64,000 nucleotides of DNA, taken from positions 398,353 through 462,352 of the forward strand of contig NZ_JAPCHW010000003.1 in assembly GCF_026107515.2 (NCBI RefSeq), given 5' to 3'. Positions 18,108 through 27,256 of this stretch are shown one piece after another (the stretch's first letter is position 1; each line of letters opens with the position of its first letter). Source of the DNA: Glutamicibacter sp. MNS18. GTDB taxonomy: Bacteria > Actinomycetota > Actinomycetes > Actinomycetales > Micrococcaceae. The notes below the pieces were generated by a model. It had not been told where the DNA came from. It saw only the letters and a list, made by a program, of their open reading frames with translations, and ran no database searches. The position numbers and the translations under genes are program-made.

Positions 18108-18234
18108 CTCGTTGCCGATGCCCCGCACCCACCGGCGGGAGAGTTTGCAGCCGGCCCAACGCACCTGATGAGAATGTATCTTCGAATACGGCTGGGGGTG
18201 GCCGTATCCCTGTCATAACGCCGCCGCGCGGGCA

Positions 18235-18240
18235 TAGACT
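18235..18240 (+). promoter_or_regulatory. -10 box TAGACT for leaderless aldo/keto reductase gene
   Basis: TAGACT ends 6 nt before ATG 18247. No RBS is visible, fitting leaderless transcription. Confidence 0.5.
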
Positions 18241-18246
18241 GCATTC

Positions 18247-19080
18247 ATGGACGCACTACCGCAACTGCACTTGGGCGACGGGGCACCGGTCCTTCCCGTT
18301 GGACAGGGAACCTGGTTCCTGGGGGATGACCCGGCACGCCGTGACGAGGAAATCGCGACCCTGCGCACCGGGGTCGAACTGGGATTGGCGCTGGTGGATA
18401 CCGCCGAGATGTACGGGGCCGGACGCAGTGAGGAACTGGTCGGCGAGGCCATCGCCCCGATCCGCGATCAGGTGTACCTGGTGAGCAAGGTATTGCCGTC
18501 CAACGCCTCCGAGCAGGGCACCGTCAAGGCCTGCGAGGAATCGTTGGGGCGTCTGGGAACCGACTGGATCGACCTGTACCTGTTGCACTGGCCCGGCCCG
18601 TACCCGCTGGAAGACACCATCCGGGGCTTCGAGTCGCTGAAGTCCCGCGGGCTGATCGGCGACTGGGGAGTGAGTAATTTCGACACCGAGGACCTGCGGA
18701 TGCTGCCGGTACCGCCGGCGGCGAACCAGGTGCTGTACAACCCGGCCAGCCGCGGGATCGAATACGACCTGCTGCCGGCGCAACGCGAAGCGCAGCAGCC
18801 CATTCCGGTGATGGCCTACTCCCCCATTGGGCAGGGTGAGCTGCTGGACCATCCGGTACTGCGGGACATTGCCCGGCAGCTGGGTGCCTCCGTCGCGCAG
18901 CTACTCATCGCCTGGTCCATCCGCAACCCCGGGGTCATCGCGCTGCCCAAGGCCTCGCAGGTATCCCATGTGCGGGATAACGCCCGGGCGCTGGAACTGC
19001 AGCTGGGCCCGGAACACACCGAACGCATCGATGCGGCCTTCCCCGCCCCGCAAACCAAGATCCCGTTGGAAGTGATCTAG
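18247..19080 (+). CDS. Aldo/keto reductase
   Basis: 277 aa, an NADPH-dependent (beta/alpha)8 oxidoreductase of the AKR superfamily reducing aldehydes or ketones. The catalytic tetrad can be placed: D51 and Y56 in DTAEMYGAGRSEELVG, K81 in YLVSKV, H114 in YLLHWPGPYP. Later motifs: SNFDTEDL, NQVLYNPASRG, PVMAYSPIGQG and the cofactor segment VIALPKASQVSHVRDNA. Full length. Substrate unknown. It stands alone upstream of def. Confidence 0.93.
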   Translation: MDALPQLHLGDGAPVLPVGQGTWFLGDDPARRDEEIATLRTGVELGLALVDTAEMYGAGRSEELVGEAIAPIRDQVYLVSKVLPSNASEQGTVKACEESLGRLGTDWIDLYLLHWPGPYPLEDTIRGFESLKSRGLIGDWGVSNFDTEDLRMLPVPPAANQVLYNPASRGIEYDLLPAQREAQQPIPVMAYSPIGQGELLDHPVLRDIARQLGASVAQLLIAWSIRNPGVIALPKASQVSHVRDNARALELQLGPEHTERIDAAFPAPQTKIPLEVI

Positions 19081-19205
19081 CCGGGCGGGCAGGTGATCCG
19101 GTGGTCACATTCGGTGTTTCCCGGCGGGTGCCAACTGGCACGGGACGGTCCGGCGTGGAATTATGGATGAGTCAACGGCTGGGATCTTGGAAAGGACCTG
19201 AACCA

Positions 19206-19784
19206 GTGCCAATCCGGCAGATCACCGTCTATGGTGAACCAGTACTCCACAAACGGGCCGCAGAGGTCACCGAATTCAACGACGAGTTGCGCGCCCTGGT
19301 GGCAGATATGCATGCCACCATGGATGCCGCCCATGGCGTGGGACTGGCAGCCCCGCAAATCGGTGTGGGCTTGCGCATCTTCACGTACATCTACGCCGAC
19401 CAGGACACCGCGCCCGAGCGCGGGGTGGTGATCAACCCGAGGTTGACGCTGTCCAAGGTGTCGCAGGCTTCACCGGACGCCGATGAGGAATCCGAGGGCT
19501 GCCTGTCGGTGCCCGGACTCTCCTTCCCGCTCAAACGCGCCGACTACGCCAAGATCGAGGGTGTGGACGAGTTCGGCAAACCGGTCAGCTTCGAGGCGAA
19601 CGGGTGGTTCGCCCGCATCATGCAGCACGAATACGACCACCTGGATGGTTTCCTGTACGTGGACAAACTGGTCCCCAAATGGGATAAGCGCTGGCTGAAA
19701 GCCAAGAAATCCCTGGGGTGGGGGGTGCCGGGCAATACCTGGCTCCCGGGAACCGATGAGGACCCGTTCGGCCACGGAGAGTAG
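19206..19784 (+). CDS. def: Peptide deformylase
   Basis: 192 aa metalloenzyme that removes the formyl group from the N-terminal Met of new proteins. All three family motifs are present: GVGLAAPQ (44-51), EGCLS (97-101, metal ligand C99) and QHEYDHLDG (140-148, ligands H141 and H145). GTG 19206 is chosen because GGAAAGGA lies 9 nt upstream; the frame extends further 5' but without protein-like sequence. The C-terminal extension past ~160 (WLKAKKSLGWGVPGNTWLPG) is common in actinobacterial copies. Confidence 0.96.
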   Translation: MPIRQITVYGEPVLHKRAAEVTEFNDELRALVADMHATMDAAHGVGLAAPQIGVGLRIFTYIYADQDTAPERGVVINPRLTLSKVSQASPDADEESEGCLSVPGLSFPLKRADYAKIEGVDEFGKPVSFEANGWFARIMQHEYDHLDGFLYVDKLVPKWDKRWLKAKKSLGWGVPGNTWLPGTDEDPFGHGE

Positions 19785-19795
19785 GACAACGCCAC

Positions 19796-19835
19796 GGCGG
19801 CAGCCCGGAACACTTGGTTCCGGACTGCCGCCTTT
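19796..19835. terminator. Terminator between convergent def and pstS
   Basis: GGCGGCAGCCCGGAAC, loop ACTTG, GTTCCGGACTGCCGCC, then TTT: a 16-bp stem with one mismatch, placed to serve both convergent genes. Confidence 0.8.
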
Positions 19836-19876
19836 GCCCTGCACCCTGCCCGTGGAGCGGTGTGATCCTCCGCCCG

Positions 19877-21022
19877 TCAGCGCACGCTGATGGAATCCAC
19901 CGCGGCAGCGGCTTCCTCGGCCAGGCTGGCCGGCATCGGGGCGCTCTTGGCCGAGTCGGCCGCCGTCTGCTGCCCCTCGTCGCTGACCACGTAGTGCGCG
20001 AATTCCTTGAGGAGCTGAACCGCGTGGGCATCCTCATAGCTGCTGCAGAGGATGAAGTAGGAAACCATGACCAGCGGGTAGGCGTCCGCGGCTTGCGTAG
20101 TGCGGTTCAGGTGCAGGGAGATATCATGGGGCCCACGCCCGTCAATCCGGTCCGCATCCTCAACCGCCCGGGCCGCAGCCTCGCCACTGACCTCGACAAA
20201 ACCATCACCCACCTTCACCGCGGCCTTGCCCAACGAGGCATCCACCAGCGAATCGTCCGCATAGGTCACCGCACCCTCGGTGCGCACCACGGTGGTCACC
20301 ACCCCGGAATTGCCCTGCGCCTGCTCAACCCGCGCCCCTGCCGGCCACGAGCCGCTGGGGTCATGCGGCCATTGCTCCGGGGCCGTGTCGTGCAGGTACT
20401 CGGTGAAATTCTCGGTGGTGCCCGAATCATCCGAGCGCACCACCACGGTCATCGGGGTATCCGGCAACGAAAGCTCCGGATTCAGTTCGGCAATCGCCGG
20501 ATCCTGCCAGCTGGAGATCTCTCCGTTGAAGATCCGTGCCATGGTCGGCGCATCCAGGTTCAGGCTCTGGATCCCGGGCAGGTTGAACGCCACGGTGATC
20601 GGGGATATGTAGGCGGGGATGTTGATCGCCCCGTCGGGCCCGCAGGTGGTAATCGAGTCGGCCACTTCCTCGTCCTTCAGGAATGCGTCCGATCCGGCGA
20701 AGTCGGTGCCTCCGGCCAATAGTCCCGCGCGGCCGGCACCGGAACCGACCGAGGCGTACTGGACCTGCAGCTTGGGGTGGACGGTTGCGAAGCTGCTGCT
20801 CCAGGCATTCATCGCCGCGTTCTGTGCGGTGGAACCGCCACCGGTGATGGTCCCTTCAAGGGTGGAGGTGTTGTTCTGCGCGGCCTCGCGTTGCGCATCG
20901 CCCAGCGGGTAGTCATTGCCGCACCCGGCCAGCAGTACGGTTGACAGCGCCAATGCCGGCAGGCCCAGGGCCCAACGGGTGGCGGGACGGGATGGACGGG
21001 GCTGTGCGAGCGCACCTGTCAT
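19877..21022 (-). CDS. pstS: Phosphate ABC transporter substrate-binding lipoprotein
   Basis: 381 aa. Signal peptide with lipobox LLAGC (Cys 34). Phosphate-binding motifs: GGGSTAQNAAMNAW, SVGSGAGRAGLLAGGTDFAG, ISPITVAFNLPGI, VVVRSDDSGTTENFTEYL and GNSGVVTTVVRTEGAVTYAD. It binds phosphate outside the membrane for the PstCAB importer. ATG 21022 follows GCAGGAG. pstCAB would be expected downstream, but def lies there instead, so pstS is either solitary here or separated from its transporter. Confidence 0.95.
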   Translation of the reverse strand: MTGALAQPRPSRPATRWALGLPALALSTVLLAGCGNDYPLGDAQREAAQNNTSTLEGTITGGGSTAQNAAMNAWSSSFATVHPKLQVQYASVGSGAGRAGLLAGGTDFAGSDAFLKDEEVADSITTCGPDGAINIPAYISPITVAFNLPGIQSLNLDAPTMARIFNGEISSWQDPAIAELNPELSLPDTPMTVVVRSDDSGTTENFTEYLHDTAPEQWPHDPSGSWPAGARVEQAQGNSGVVTTVVRTEGAVTYADDSLVDASLGKAAVKVGDGFVEVSGEAAARAVEDADRIDGRGPHDISLHLNRTTQAADAYPLVMVSYFILCSSYEDAHAVQLLKEFAHYVVSDEGQQTAADSAKSAPMPASLAEEAAAAVDSISVR

Positions 21023-21112
21023 GGAATGACTCCTGCATCGAGAACCTGGTGGATGGCCAACGGCCTTAACCATCGTAGGCAGGTTAACGGCAAGTTGCTA
21101 AAAGCCGAATGG

Positions 21113-21598
21113 CTAGTGGTTGGTCGACTGGATGAGGAACACGTTTCCCTCGGGGGCACATCGGGATATGGCCCCGGCCTGCCCGGCATCCAGTTCCAGG
21201 CCGCCTCCGCCGAACTCGACCCGCTCACCGACCAGGTACTCGTGGGAATCCAACCGGATACCCGGGCGCCCCTCGGTGATCGGTTCGGCATCCTGCGGGA
21301 AGACCAGCAGTGTCGGGGCCCCGTCGGCGGTGGCCACATGCAGGCAGCCGCCGGCGGAGATCACCAAATCGCCCTGGGCCAGCGCATCCATGGCGGGTCC
21401 ACCCAACGAGTAATTGCCGCGGACCGCATGCGGGCGCTCTTCGCTCACCCCCAGGACCAGCCGCTGTGTCTCGGTTGGCGAGCCCGTTGCCTGCTCGGCC
21501 GGTTCACCGGTGCCGGAACAACCGGTCAGCAGCAAACCCCCGGCGGCCAGGGTGACCAGGGCCGGGAACAGAATCGGGTGGCGGGTGAACGGCTTCAT
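21113..21598 (-). CDS. Small secreted lipoprotein, unknown
   Basis: 161 aa with a signal peptide and lipobox LLTGC (Cys 27). The mature part contains RGNYSLGGPAMDALAQGDLV, LHVATADGAPTLLVFP and GIRLDSHEYLVGERVEFGGG, a short beta-rich pattern seen in small actinobacterial lipoproteins. No function is known. It is 91 bp upstream of pstS on the same strand; co-transcription is possible but a phosphate role is only an inference. Confidence 0.75.
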   Translation of the reverse strand: MKPFTRHPILFPALVTLAAGGLLLTGCSGTGEPAEQATGSPTETQRLVLGVSEERPHAVRGNYSLGGPAMDALAQGDLVISAGGCLHVATADGAPTLLVFPQDAEPITEGRPGIRLDSHEYLVGERVEFGGGGLELDAGQAGAISRCAPEGNVFLIQSTNH

Positions 21599-21643
21599 GG
21601 TCTCGAGCCTAGCAAAATCCTGTTGGCGGGCGCAGGCACACTC

Positions 21644-22696
21644 TCAGGCCCTGAATCCCAGGTAGCGGTGATGCAGGGCCGCGGCCTTGGGCGCAGCGGG
21701 CACCGCATCGGCATGCCATATTTCATCGGCCCGGCCGCCGCGCAGCCAGAAGGGCAGGAACATCCCGTTCCCGCCCGGCGCGATCGCCTGCTGCATCCGA
21801 GATCCGGCCACGGTGCTTCGATCCGCGTAGGACAGGTAGTATTCGTCAAAATGCCCGAGCAGGCGCAGCGGAAGATGCCTCGTGGCCCGCTCCTCGAGTA
21901 GCATCTGGGCCGCCGATCCGGCGGTGGTATAGAGCGCCTCGCCGTGCCGATCGTGTCCCACCCCGGCGATGTCGGATCCCGGCTCCTGCACCACCGCTTT
22001 GAGCGTGGTGAGGGTTTGCCCGGTGTACCAGGCCGCATCACGCAGACTGGTCGGCCCATGCCCGCGAAGGTACCGGGTGAGCAGTTCCCGCAACGGTTCC
22101 TCCGGGGTGTGATGGGCATCCACCCAGTCATCGAGCAACACGAAGTCCTGGGCGGCCACCCCCGAGCCGGCGGGAACCGGCCCCAGGCAGATCAGCGATT
22201 CCATGACCAGGGCCACCAGCAGGTGGACGCCGCGTTGGGCGTTGGTGGCGATCCCGTGCGCGTTGAGCATCGCGAAGAGCCGTGCCCGGTTGGCCGATTG
22301 CCGCTCGGCCAGCAGCCCGGCGACCAGGATGCCGGCCCGGTCGATATCCGCACCGGTGATCTGCAGTTCCCGCAGTCGGGACTGCATGGAGCGCAGGGTG
22401 CGTTCCCTGCTGGCCCTGACCAGCCACCGCACATCCTCGGCGGCACAGATGTGCAAGGTGCCACGCATGGTCCAGGAACGCACCAGCTCACGGCGGTTGA
22501 AACAACCGTTGATATCGGTCGCGGTGACGGCTTGGCCGGCCCGTTGGGCCACCGCATAGCGTCCGGCCGCCAGGTCCTGGGATTGCAGCGCCAGCATGTG
22601 CCGGGCGGCCGCCGGGATCGATCCCGCGGGGTCCAGGAGCAAGTGGCTGGTCATGCGGGCGCAGAGCATGCCACGACGGTTCACGACCGTTTCCAT
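21644..22696 (-). CDS. AlkZ-like winged-helix DNA glycosylase family protein
   Basis: 350 aa, made of tandem winged-helix domains of the HTH_42 type (AlkZ/YcaQ). The catalytic-type motif ALQSQD (Q38-x-Q40, as the QxQ or QxD motif of AlkZ) lies at its usual N-terminal place, followed by RELVRSWTMRGTLHICAAED and the C-terminal LLGHFDEYYLSYADRS and MFLPFWLRGGRADEIW. AlkZ of Streptomyces unhooks DNA interstrand crosslinks; most homologues are untested. The start is leaderless (see the -10 entry). Confidence 0.87.
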   Translation of the reverse strand: METVVNRRGMLCARMTSHLLLDPAGSIPAAARHMLALQSQDLAAGRYAVAQRAGQAVTATDINGCFNRRELVRSWTMRGTLHICAAEDVRWLVRASRERTLRSMQSRLRELQITGADIDRAGILVAGLLAERQSANRARLFAMLNAHGIATNAQRGVHLLVALVMESLICLGPVPAGSGVAAQDFVLLDDWVDAHHTPEEPLRELLTRYLRGHGPTSLRDAAWYTGQTLTTLKAVVQEPGSDIAGVGHDRHGEALYTTAGSAAQMLLEERATRHLPLRLLGHFDEYYLSYADRSTVAGSRMQQAIAPGGNGMFLPFWLRGGRADEIWHADAVPAAPKAAALHHRYLGFRA

Positions 22697-22702
22697 GCAA
22701 CG

Positions 22703-22708
22703 AGTGTA
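22703..22708 (-). promoter_or_regulatory. -10 box TACACT for leaderless AlkZ-like gene
   Basis: On the minus strand TACACT ends 6 nt before ATG 22696; no RBS is present. Confidence 0.5.
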
Positions 22709-22768
22709 CCCGAGCTGCTGCCGGGCACAGCGTGGCGGCAGCCACCGCTCCGGCGGCCGATCAGGACC

Positions 22769-23380
22769 TCAGCTTCCGCGGATCCAGCCGGCCAACCCCG
22801 CGGCCAGCTCGCCCTCATTGCGCAGGGTGTGCGACGAGGCCACCAGGTGCCTATCGCTGAGCCGGTGCAGGTACGGGCCGGACAACGGCAATTCCACGAT
22901 GCCGCGCAGCCCGCGTTCCCAGGCGGCCACCAGCACCGGTTCGACCCGCTCGAAGTCCAGTTCGCCTTCCCGGGCGAGGTAGTCCATCTCCCAGGCGTCA
23001 AACCCGGCCGCGTCGATCCCCTCGGCCCCGAAGCGCGTGGACCAGAACGCGACCCCGCGTTCGGCCTGCGCCATGGCCAAACCGGTCACGAATTGCCGGT
23101 CGTGCAGGCTGCCCGGGATGCGGATGCTCCCCGGCCCGTACCATCCCCATGCCCTGCCCCAAAGGCTCAGCCAGCGCCGCTCCCAGACGGGCTTCGCCAC
23201 CGATGCGGGACGTTGGCAGCAACCGGTGTCCGGGATCGGGCAGAGGGCCGGCAGTTGCAGCGTCTCGGCCAGGGACCACGCCTGGCGCACATACAACAGC
23301 ACCAGCAATGGCTGCGCATGGGTATCGACGGTGATGGCCATCCCCGGCGGCCAGCTGCCGGTGCGCTGCGGGTACTGCAT
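22769..23380 (-). CDS. Conserved hypothetical protein
   Basis: 203 aa from ATG 23380, which has GGGAG about 10 nt upstream; the ORF continues 67 codons further 5' but that part is Arg/Pro/His-rich and unlike protein. Visible features: ITVDTHAQPLLVLLYVRQAW, CPIPDTGCC, RAWGWYGPGSIRIPGSLHD and FDAWEMDYLAREGELDFERV. Not recognised. It contains no clear TM segment or signal peptide. Confidence 0.6.
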   Translation of the reverse strand: MQYPQRTGSWPPGMAITVDTHAQPLLVLLYVRQAWSLAETLQLPALCPIPDTGCCQRPASVAKPVWERRWLSLWGRAWGWYGPGSIRIPGSLHDRQFVTGLAMAQAERGVAFWSTRFGAEGIDAAGFDAWEMDYLAREGELDFERVEPVLVAAWERGLRGIVELPLSGPYLHRLSDRHLVASSHTLRNEGELAAGLAGWIRGS

Positions 23381-23584
23381 GGGATTGTGGCTCCCACCCT
23401 CCGGTGTCGGACTGCCGATACACGGGGAACCGCCGGCACCCGGCCGCGGTCGGCCCGGGCAGGGTTGTCCCCGTAGTCGATGATGCCGACTCCTGGTGAA
23501 CCGCGGATGTCTGCCGGGCGAAACGGTGGTGAATGCTAGCGGTGTCGCGGCCTCCGGATCACCGGGCCACCGGGCCGACACGGC

Positions 23585-23623
23585 AAACGCCGCCCCGACC
23601 GTCAGCTGGTCGAAGCGGCGTTT
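23585..23623 (-). terminator. Terminator of gap
   Basis: AAACGCCGC and GCGGCGTTT pair around an inner GACC/GGTC stem, 20 bp after the gap stop. Confidence 0.7.
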
Positions 23624-23643
23624 GCTGTGCCTGGGGTTCTTGC

Positions 23644-25101
23644 CTAGGCGGTGACTGCCTCTGCCTTCAGGGAAGGCACAGCCACCGGATGGGTTCCGGC
23701 GATGGTTTCAATGACACGGACCACCTGGCAGGAGTAGCCGAACTCGTTGTCGTACCAGACGTAGACCACGGCGTTCTTGCCGCTGACGATGGTGGCCAGG
23801 CCATCGACGATTCCGGCGCGGCGTGAACCGACGAAGTCGGTGGAGACGACCTCTGGCGAATCGATGTAGTCGATCTGCTTGTGCAGGTCCGAAGTCAGCG
23901 ACACTTCACGCAGGTAGGCGTTCAGCTCGTCCTTGCTGGTTTCGTTCTCCAGGTTCAGGTTCAGGATCGCCATCGACACGTTCGGGGTGGGAACGCGGAT
24001 GGCGTTACCGGTCAGCTTGCCGGCGAACTCGGGCAACGCCTTGGCCACGGCCTTGGCGGCACCGGTTTCGGTGATCACCATGTTCAACGCGGCCGAACGG
24101 CCACGGCGCTCGCCCTTGTGGAAGTTGTCGATCAGGTTCTGGTCGTTGGTGAACGAGTGAACGGTTTCGACGTGACCGTGGGAGACACCGAACTTGTCGT
24201 TCAGCGCCTTCAGGACCGGGGTGATGGCATTGGTGGTGCAGGATGCGGCCGAGACGATGCTGTCCTGGGCGGTAATCACCGAGTCGTTGATACCGTGGAC
24301 GATGTTCTTCACATCACCCTTGCCCGGAGCGGTGAGCAGCACGCGGGCGGCGCCCTTGGCCTTCAGATGCTGGCCCAGGCCCTCTTCATCGCGCCAACGG
24401 CCGGTGTTGTCCACCACGATGGCGTTGTTGATGCCGTAGGCGGTGTAGTCGACGCTGGCCGGGTCGTTCGAGTAGATGACCTGGATCAGGGTGCCGTTGG
24501 CAAGGATGGTGTTGTTTTCCTCGTCGATGGTGATCGAGCCATCGAACTTGCCGTGGACCGAGTCGCGGCGCAGCAGGCTGGCGCGCTTCTCCAGGTCGTT
24601 GTCGCTGCCCTTGCGGACCACGATGGCGCGCAGGCGCAGACCGTAGCCGCCACGTTCGATGAGGATGCGGGCCAGCAGGCGTCCGATACGGCCGAATCCG
24701 TAGAGCACCACGTCCTGCGGTTCGGCGTCGGTTGCCCCGGCCTGGCCGACCTTCTCGCCCAGTTCCCCGGTCAGGAAGGACTTCAGGTCGGTGGAACCGG
24801 ATTCAACGAACTTCTTGTTCAGGCGTCCCAGATCAACCGAAACGGCGCCGATGTTCAGCTCGGCGATGGCTTCAAGGATCGGCATGGTGGCGGTCAGCGC
24901 CAACTCCTCACCATCGATGCGACGCACCACGCGGTGGGCCTTGATGATGTCGATAGCCGACTGGTTGATCAACTTGCGGCCGTAGATGGAGGTCACCACA
25001 TTGTTCTTGCGGTAAAGACGTCCGATCAGTGGAATCATGGCCTCGGCGAGCTCTTCGCGCCCGCTCCATTCTTCCTGGGCAACGACAGACTGCTGGGTCA
25101 C
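23644..25101 (-). CDS. gap: Glyceraldehyde-3-phosphate dehydrogenase, long form
   Basis: 485 aa. The first ~128 residues are an extension absent from standard 330-aa GAPDHs. NAD(P) site GFGRIGRLLARIL (135-147); active-site SAASCTTNAITP with nucleophile C288; substrate-binding HSFTNDQNLIDNFHKGERRG and the terminal YVWYDNEFGYSCQVV. Long GAPDHs of this type (GapB/GapX of Corynebacterium and Arthrobacter) are often NADP-linked and may work in gluconeogenesis; that is inference here. GTG 25101 follows GGAAGGGA. Confidence 0.93.
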   Translation of the reverse strand: MTQQSVVAQEEWSGREELAEAMIPLIGRLYRKNNVVTSIYGRKLINQSAIDIIKAHRVVRRIDGEELALTATMPILEAIAELNIGAVSVDLGRLNKKFVESGSTDLKSFLTGELGEKVGQAGATDAEPQDVVLYGFGRIGRLLARILIERGGYGLRLRAIVVRKGSDNDLEKRASLLRRDSVHGKFDGSITIDEENNTILANGTLIQVIYSNDPASVDYTAYGINNAIVVDNTGRWRDEEGLGQHLKAKGAARVLLTAPGKGDVKNIVHGINDSVITAQDSIVSAASCTTNAITPVLKALNDKFGVSHGHVETVHSFTNDQNLIDNFHKGERRGRSAALNMVITETGAAKAVAKALPEFAGKLTGNAIRVPTPNVSMAILNLNLENETSKDELNAYLREVSLTSDLHKQIDYIDSPEVVSTDFVGSRRAGIVDGLATIVSGKNAVVYVWYDNEFGYSCQVVRVIETIAGTHPVAVPSLKAEAVTA

Positions 25102-25382
25102 AGAAAATCCCTTCCAAATCAGCCGACTTCCGGATCCTTAAAGTCGGTTGGCACCGTGAGAAGCACCATTGCATTACGGTGGAACGGGGTGTCAGGATCA
25201 TTCCCCGTTGAATACATATCCATCATAAACGCTGAGCCATTGAGCGCAGAATGTGACCATGTGAAACCGGTCACCCGAGTCACCAGAATCCTGTTGGACG
25301 AAGCACGAACCCGTCGGTGATAACCGCGGAATCGGTCAATGGGGGCCTGCGGCAGGAGCGCTCCGGATGGTGCGGGAGGTGG

Positions 25383-25747
25383 TGAATGGGATGACCGATA
25401 CGCCGGGTTCTGTCCCGCCTCAGCGGTGACGATCATCTATCTACGGTTGCCGTTGCCGACAACCTCCAGCGGTCCACCCGACTGCATGGGGCGAACAGCC
25501 CTCGTAACGCAGTCTGTCTGACCTTGCTCCGGGTGGGGTTTACCTAGCCACCCCAATCACTTGGGGTGCTGGTGGTCTCTTACACCACCGTTTCACCCTT
25601 ACCCGGGTTGCCCCGGGCGGTCTGTTTTCTGTGGCACTGGCCTGCGGGTTACCCCGAGTGGGCGTTACCCACCACCCTGTCCTGTGGAGCCCGGACGTTC
25701 CTCGGGCCACCGAAGTGGCACGCGATCGCCTGGTCATCCCATTCGGC
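25383..25747 (-). ncRNA. rnpB: RNase P RNA, bacterial class A
   Basis: On the minus strand the universally conserved parts are visible: GAGGAACGTCCGGGCTCCAC near the 5' end, GGGTAAGGGTGAAACGGTGG in the middle, and AGACAGAACCCGGCGTA-like sequence (ggacagaacccggcgtat) near the 3' end. P1 forms a perfect 13-bp pairing of GAATGGGATGACC with GGTCATCCCATTC. About 365 nt, normal size. It is the catalytic RNA for tRNA 5' maturation. Ends are placed by the P1 helix and the -10 box. Confidence 0.95.
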
Positions 25748-25752
25748 CTCAA

Positions 25753-25758
25753 GTCTAG
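25753..25758 (-). promoter_or_regulatory. -10 box TAGACT of rnpB
   Basis: TAGACT on the minus strand ends about 6-7 nt before the inferred RNA start, in good agreement with the P1 end. Confidence 0.55.
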
Positions 25759-25857
25759 TCCAGTTTCATCATGCACTTGACATGTCCACCGTAACCATGG
25801 GCGTTTAGGCCCAGGACTTCGGAGCCAGAATGTAGGCGATCCTATAAGCTGAAAGGC

Positions 25858-26637
25858 GTGCTTATTCTGTTGCCGCCTTCCGAAGGCAAGACCGCCCACG
25901 CCACCGGCGATCCGTTCGAGCTCGGTGAGTTGTCCTTCCCGGAACTGTCCGGACCGCGTTCCGAGGTGCTTGATGCCCTGGCCGAGGTCTCGGCCCGCGA
26001 GGATGCCATGGACATCCTGGGCGTTGGTGCATCGCTGGCCGCCGAAGTGGCACGGAACATCTGCCTTCACACCGAGCCGGCTGCCCGGGCCCACGATATC
26101 TACTCGGGCGTCCTCTTTGAGGCGCTGGGCTACGCCACGTTGGATGGCGCCGCGCAACGCCGGGCCGATGAGTCGATCCTGGTGGTCTCCGCGCTCTGGG
26201 GTGCGGTGCGATTCGGCGACAGGATCCCTCCCTACCGTTTGTCGATGTCCGCGAAGCTGGATCACCTGGGCAAGCTGGCCAGCTGGTGGAAGAAACGGCT
26301 GACACCTGTACTGGACGCGGTCGCTGGCGACCAACTGGTGGTGGATGCCCGATCGAGCACTTATGCGGCGGCCTACAAACCCGGCAATGGCAATACGGTG
26401 GCGGTCAACGTCTTCCAGATCCGCAACGGCGTACCCAAGGTGGTCTCACACTTTGCCAAACACACCCGCGGTGAGGTCGCCCGCTTCCTGGTCGAACAGG
26501 ACCAGGCGCCGGCCACTGCGAAGGAACTGCTGGAGTTGGCCGGCAGCCGCTGGGAGGCCAGCCTGTCGGAGGACAGGAAGGGCCTGGCACTGAATATCAC
26601 CCTGGCCGAGGACCACCAGTTCACGACCGCAAAATAG
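25858..26637 (+). CDS. yaaA: Peroxide stress protein YaaA (DUF328)
   Basis: 259 aa. Hallmarks of the family: LLPPSEGKT at the N-terminus, AHDIYSGVLFEALGYATLD, LVVSALWGAVRFGDRIPPYRL, KLDHLGKLASWWKKRL, VVDARSSTYAAAYKP and VSHFAKHTRGEVARFLV. In E. coli YaaA lowers free iron during H2O2 stress and has a DNA-binding fold. GTG 25858 has AAAGG 4 nt upstream, and a TAAGCT -10 box 7 nt upstream would also allow leaderless expression. Confidence 0.95.
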   Translation: MLILLPPSEGKTAHATGDPFELGELSFPELSGPRSEVLDALAEVSAREDAMDILGVGASLAAEVARNICLHTEPAARAHDIYSGVLFEALGYATLDGAAQRRADESILVVSALWGAVRFGDRIPPYRLSMSAKLDHLGKLASWWKKRLTPVLDAVAGDQLVVDARSSTYAAAYKPGNGNTVAVNVFQIRNGVPKVVSHFAKHTRGEVARFLVEQDQAPATAKELLELAGSRWEASLSEDRKGLALNITLAEDHQFTTAK

Positions 26638-27149
26638 CACATAAAGCAGCGTGCGTTACCCCCATGGATTGACTGGACCCGGGAGATGTCGTGACTGCCA
26701 GGTGGATGGCACGTAGCCTTCAATCCGCTGTCACATGGCCATCCCGGATCGAACTCCACGGGCGGGCCTGGAGCCGATCTCATGCACAGCATCACCCCGG
26801 ATTCGGCCTCCACCGATCCCTCCTGAACGACCCTTGTGCGCTCCAGGGGTTCTCGGTCCTTTCGGACCAGAGGGCGGAATCCATCGGTCAAAGCTTCCCG
26901 CATACCGGGGTTCGCGCCGAGGACGATGACCACGGTTTCCACTTCATCTTTGGGAGCCTGAAGAACGTGGTGCGGCATAACGGCAGGATGTGGGTGTGCG
27001 CAGGGGTGGAAGTTTCCCGCGAACCCTGCGTGGCTGATCTCTGGTAATGCGGTCTTCGTCCTTGCGGCAGGGAGTCCGTCCCGGGAATTGGCCGCATCCC
27101 GTCCGGCGGTACCCTTGCGACATATCAACTTCCATTAGTGAAATCCAAC
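26638..27149. other. 500 bp without a convincing gene
   Basis: ORFs on both strands (26691-27047 plus; minus frame to 27128) have no RBS or known motif and the minus one runs on as the antisense of yaaA. Probably the long 5' region of the phosphatase operon plus decayed sequence. Confidence 0.4.
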
Positions 27150-27171
27150 GTTCACTTGACGTTGTCCGGTG
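27150..27171 (+). promoter_or_regulatory. Possible PHO box upstream of the phosphatase operon
   Basis: Two adjacent 11-nt units, GTTCACTTGAC and GTTGTCCGGTG. The first matches the Streptomyces PhoP direct-repeat unit (GTTCACC core) well, the second only in part. It lies ~86 bp before a secreted phosphatase gene, so PhoP control under phosphate limitation is plausible (inference). Confidence 0.35.
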
Positions 27172-27256
27172 ATCTTTGCGGCTGGGATTAGATGATTTCT
27201 GGCCCTGCCCTCCATGTGGCTGGGCATCATCGACACAACTCGCAATGAAGGTTGAG

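Noticed and set aside
23881-25320. 479 aa plus-strand ORF opposite gap
   Set aside because: Shadow frame; Val/Asp/Gly/His bias and no motif, whereas gap is unmistakable.
26691-27047. 118 aa plus-strand ORF between yaaA and the phosphatase gene
   Set aside because: No RBS, no leaderless box and no recognisable motif; kept only as part of the unannotated stretch.
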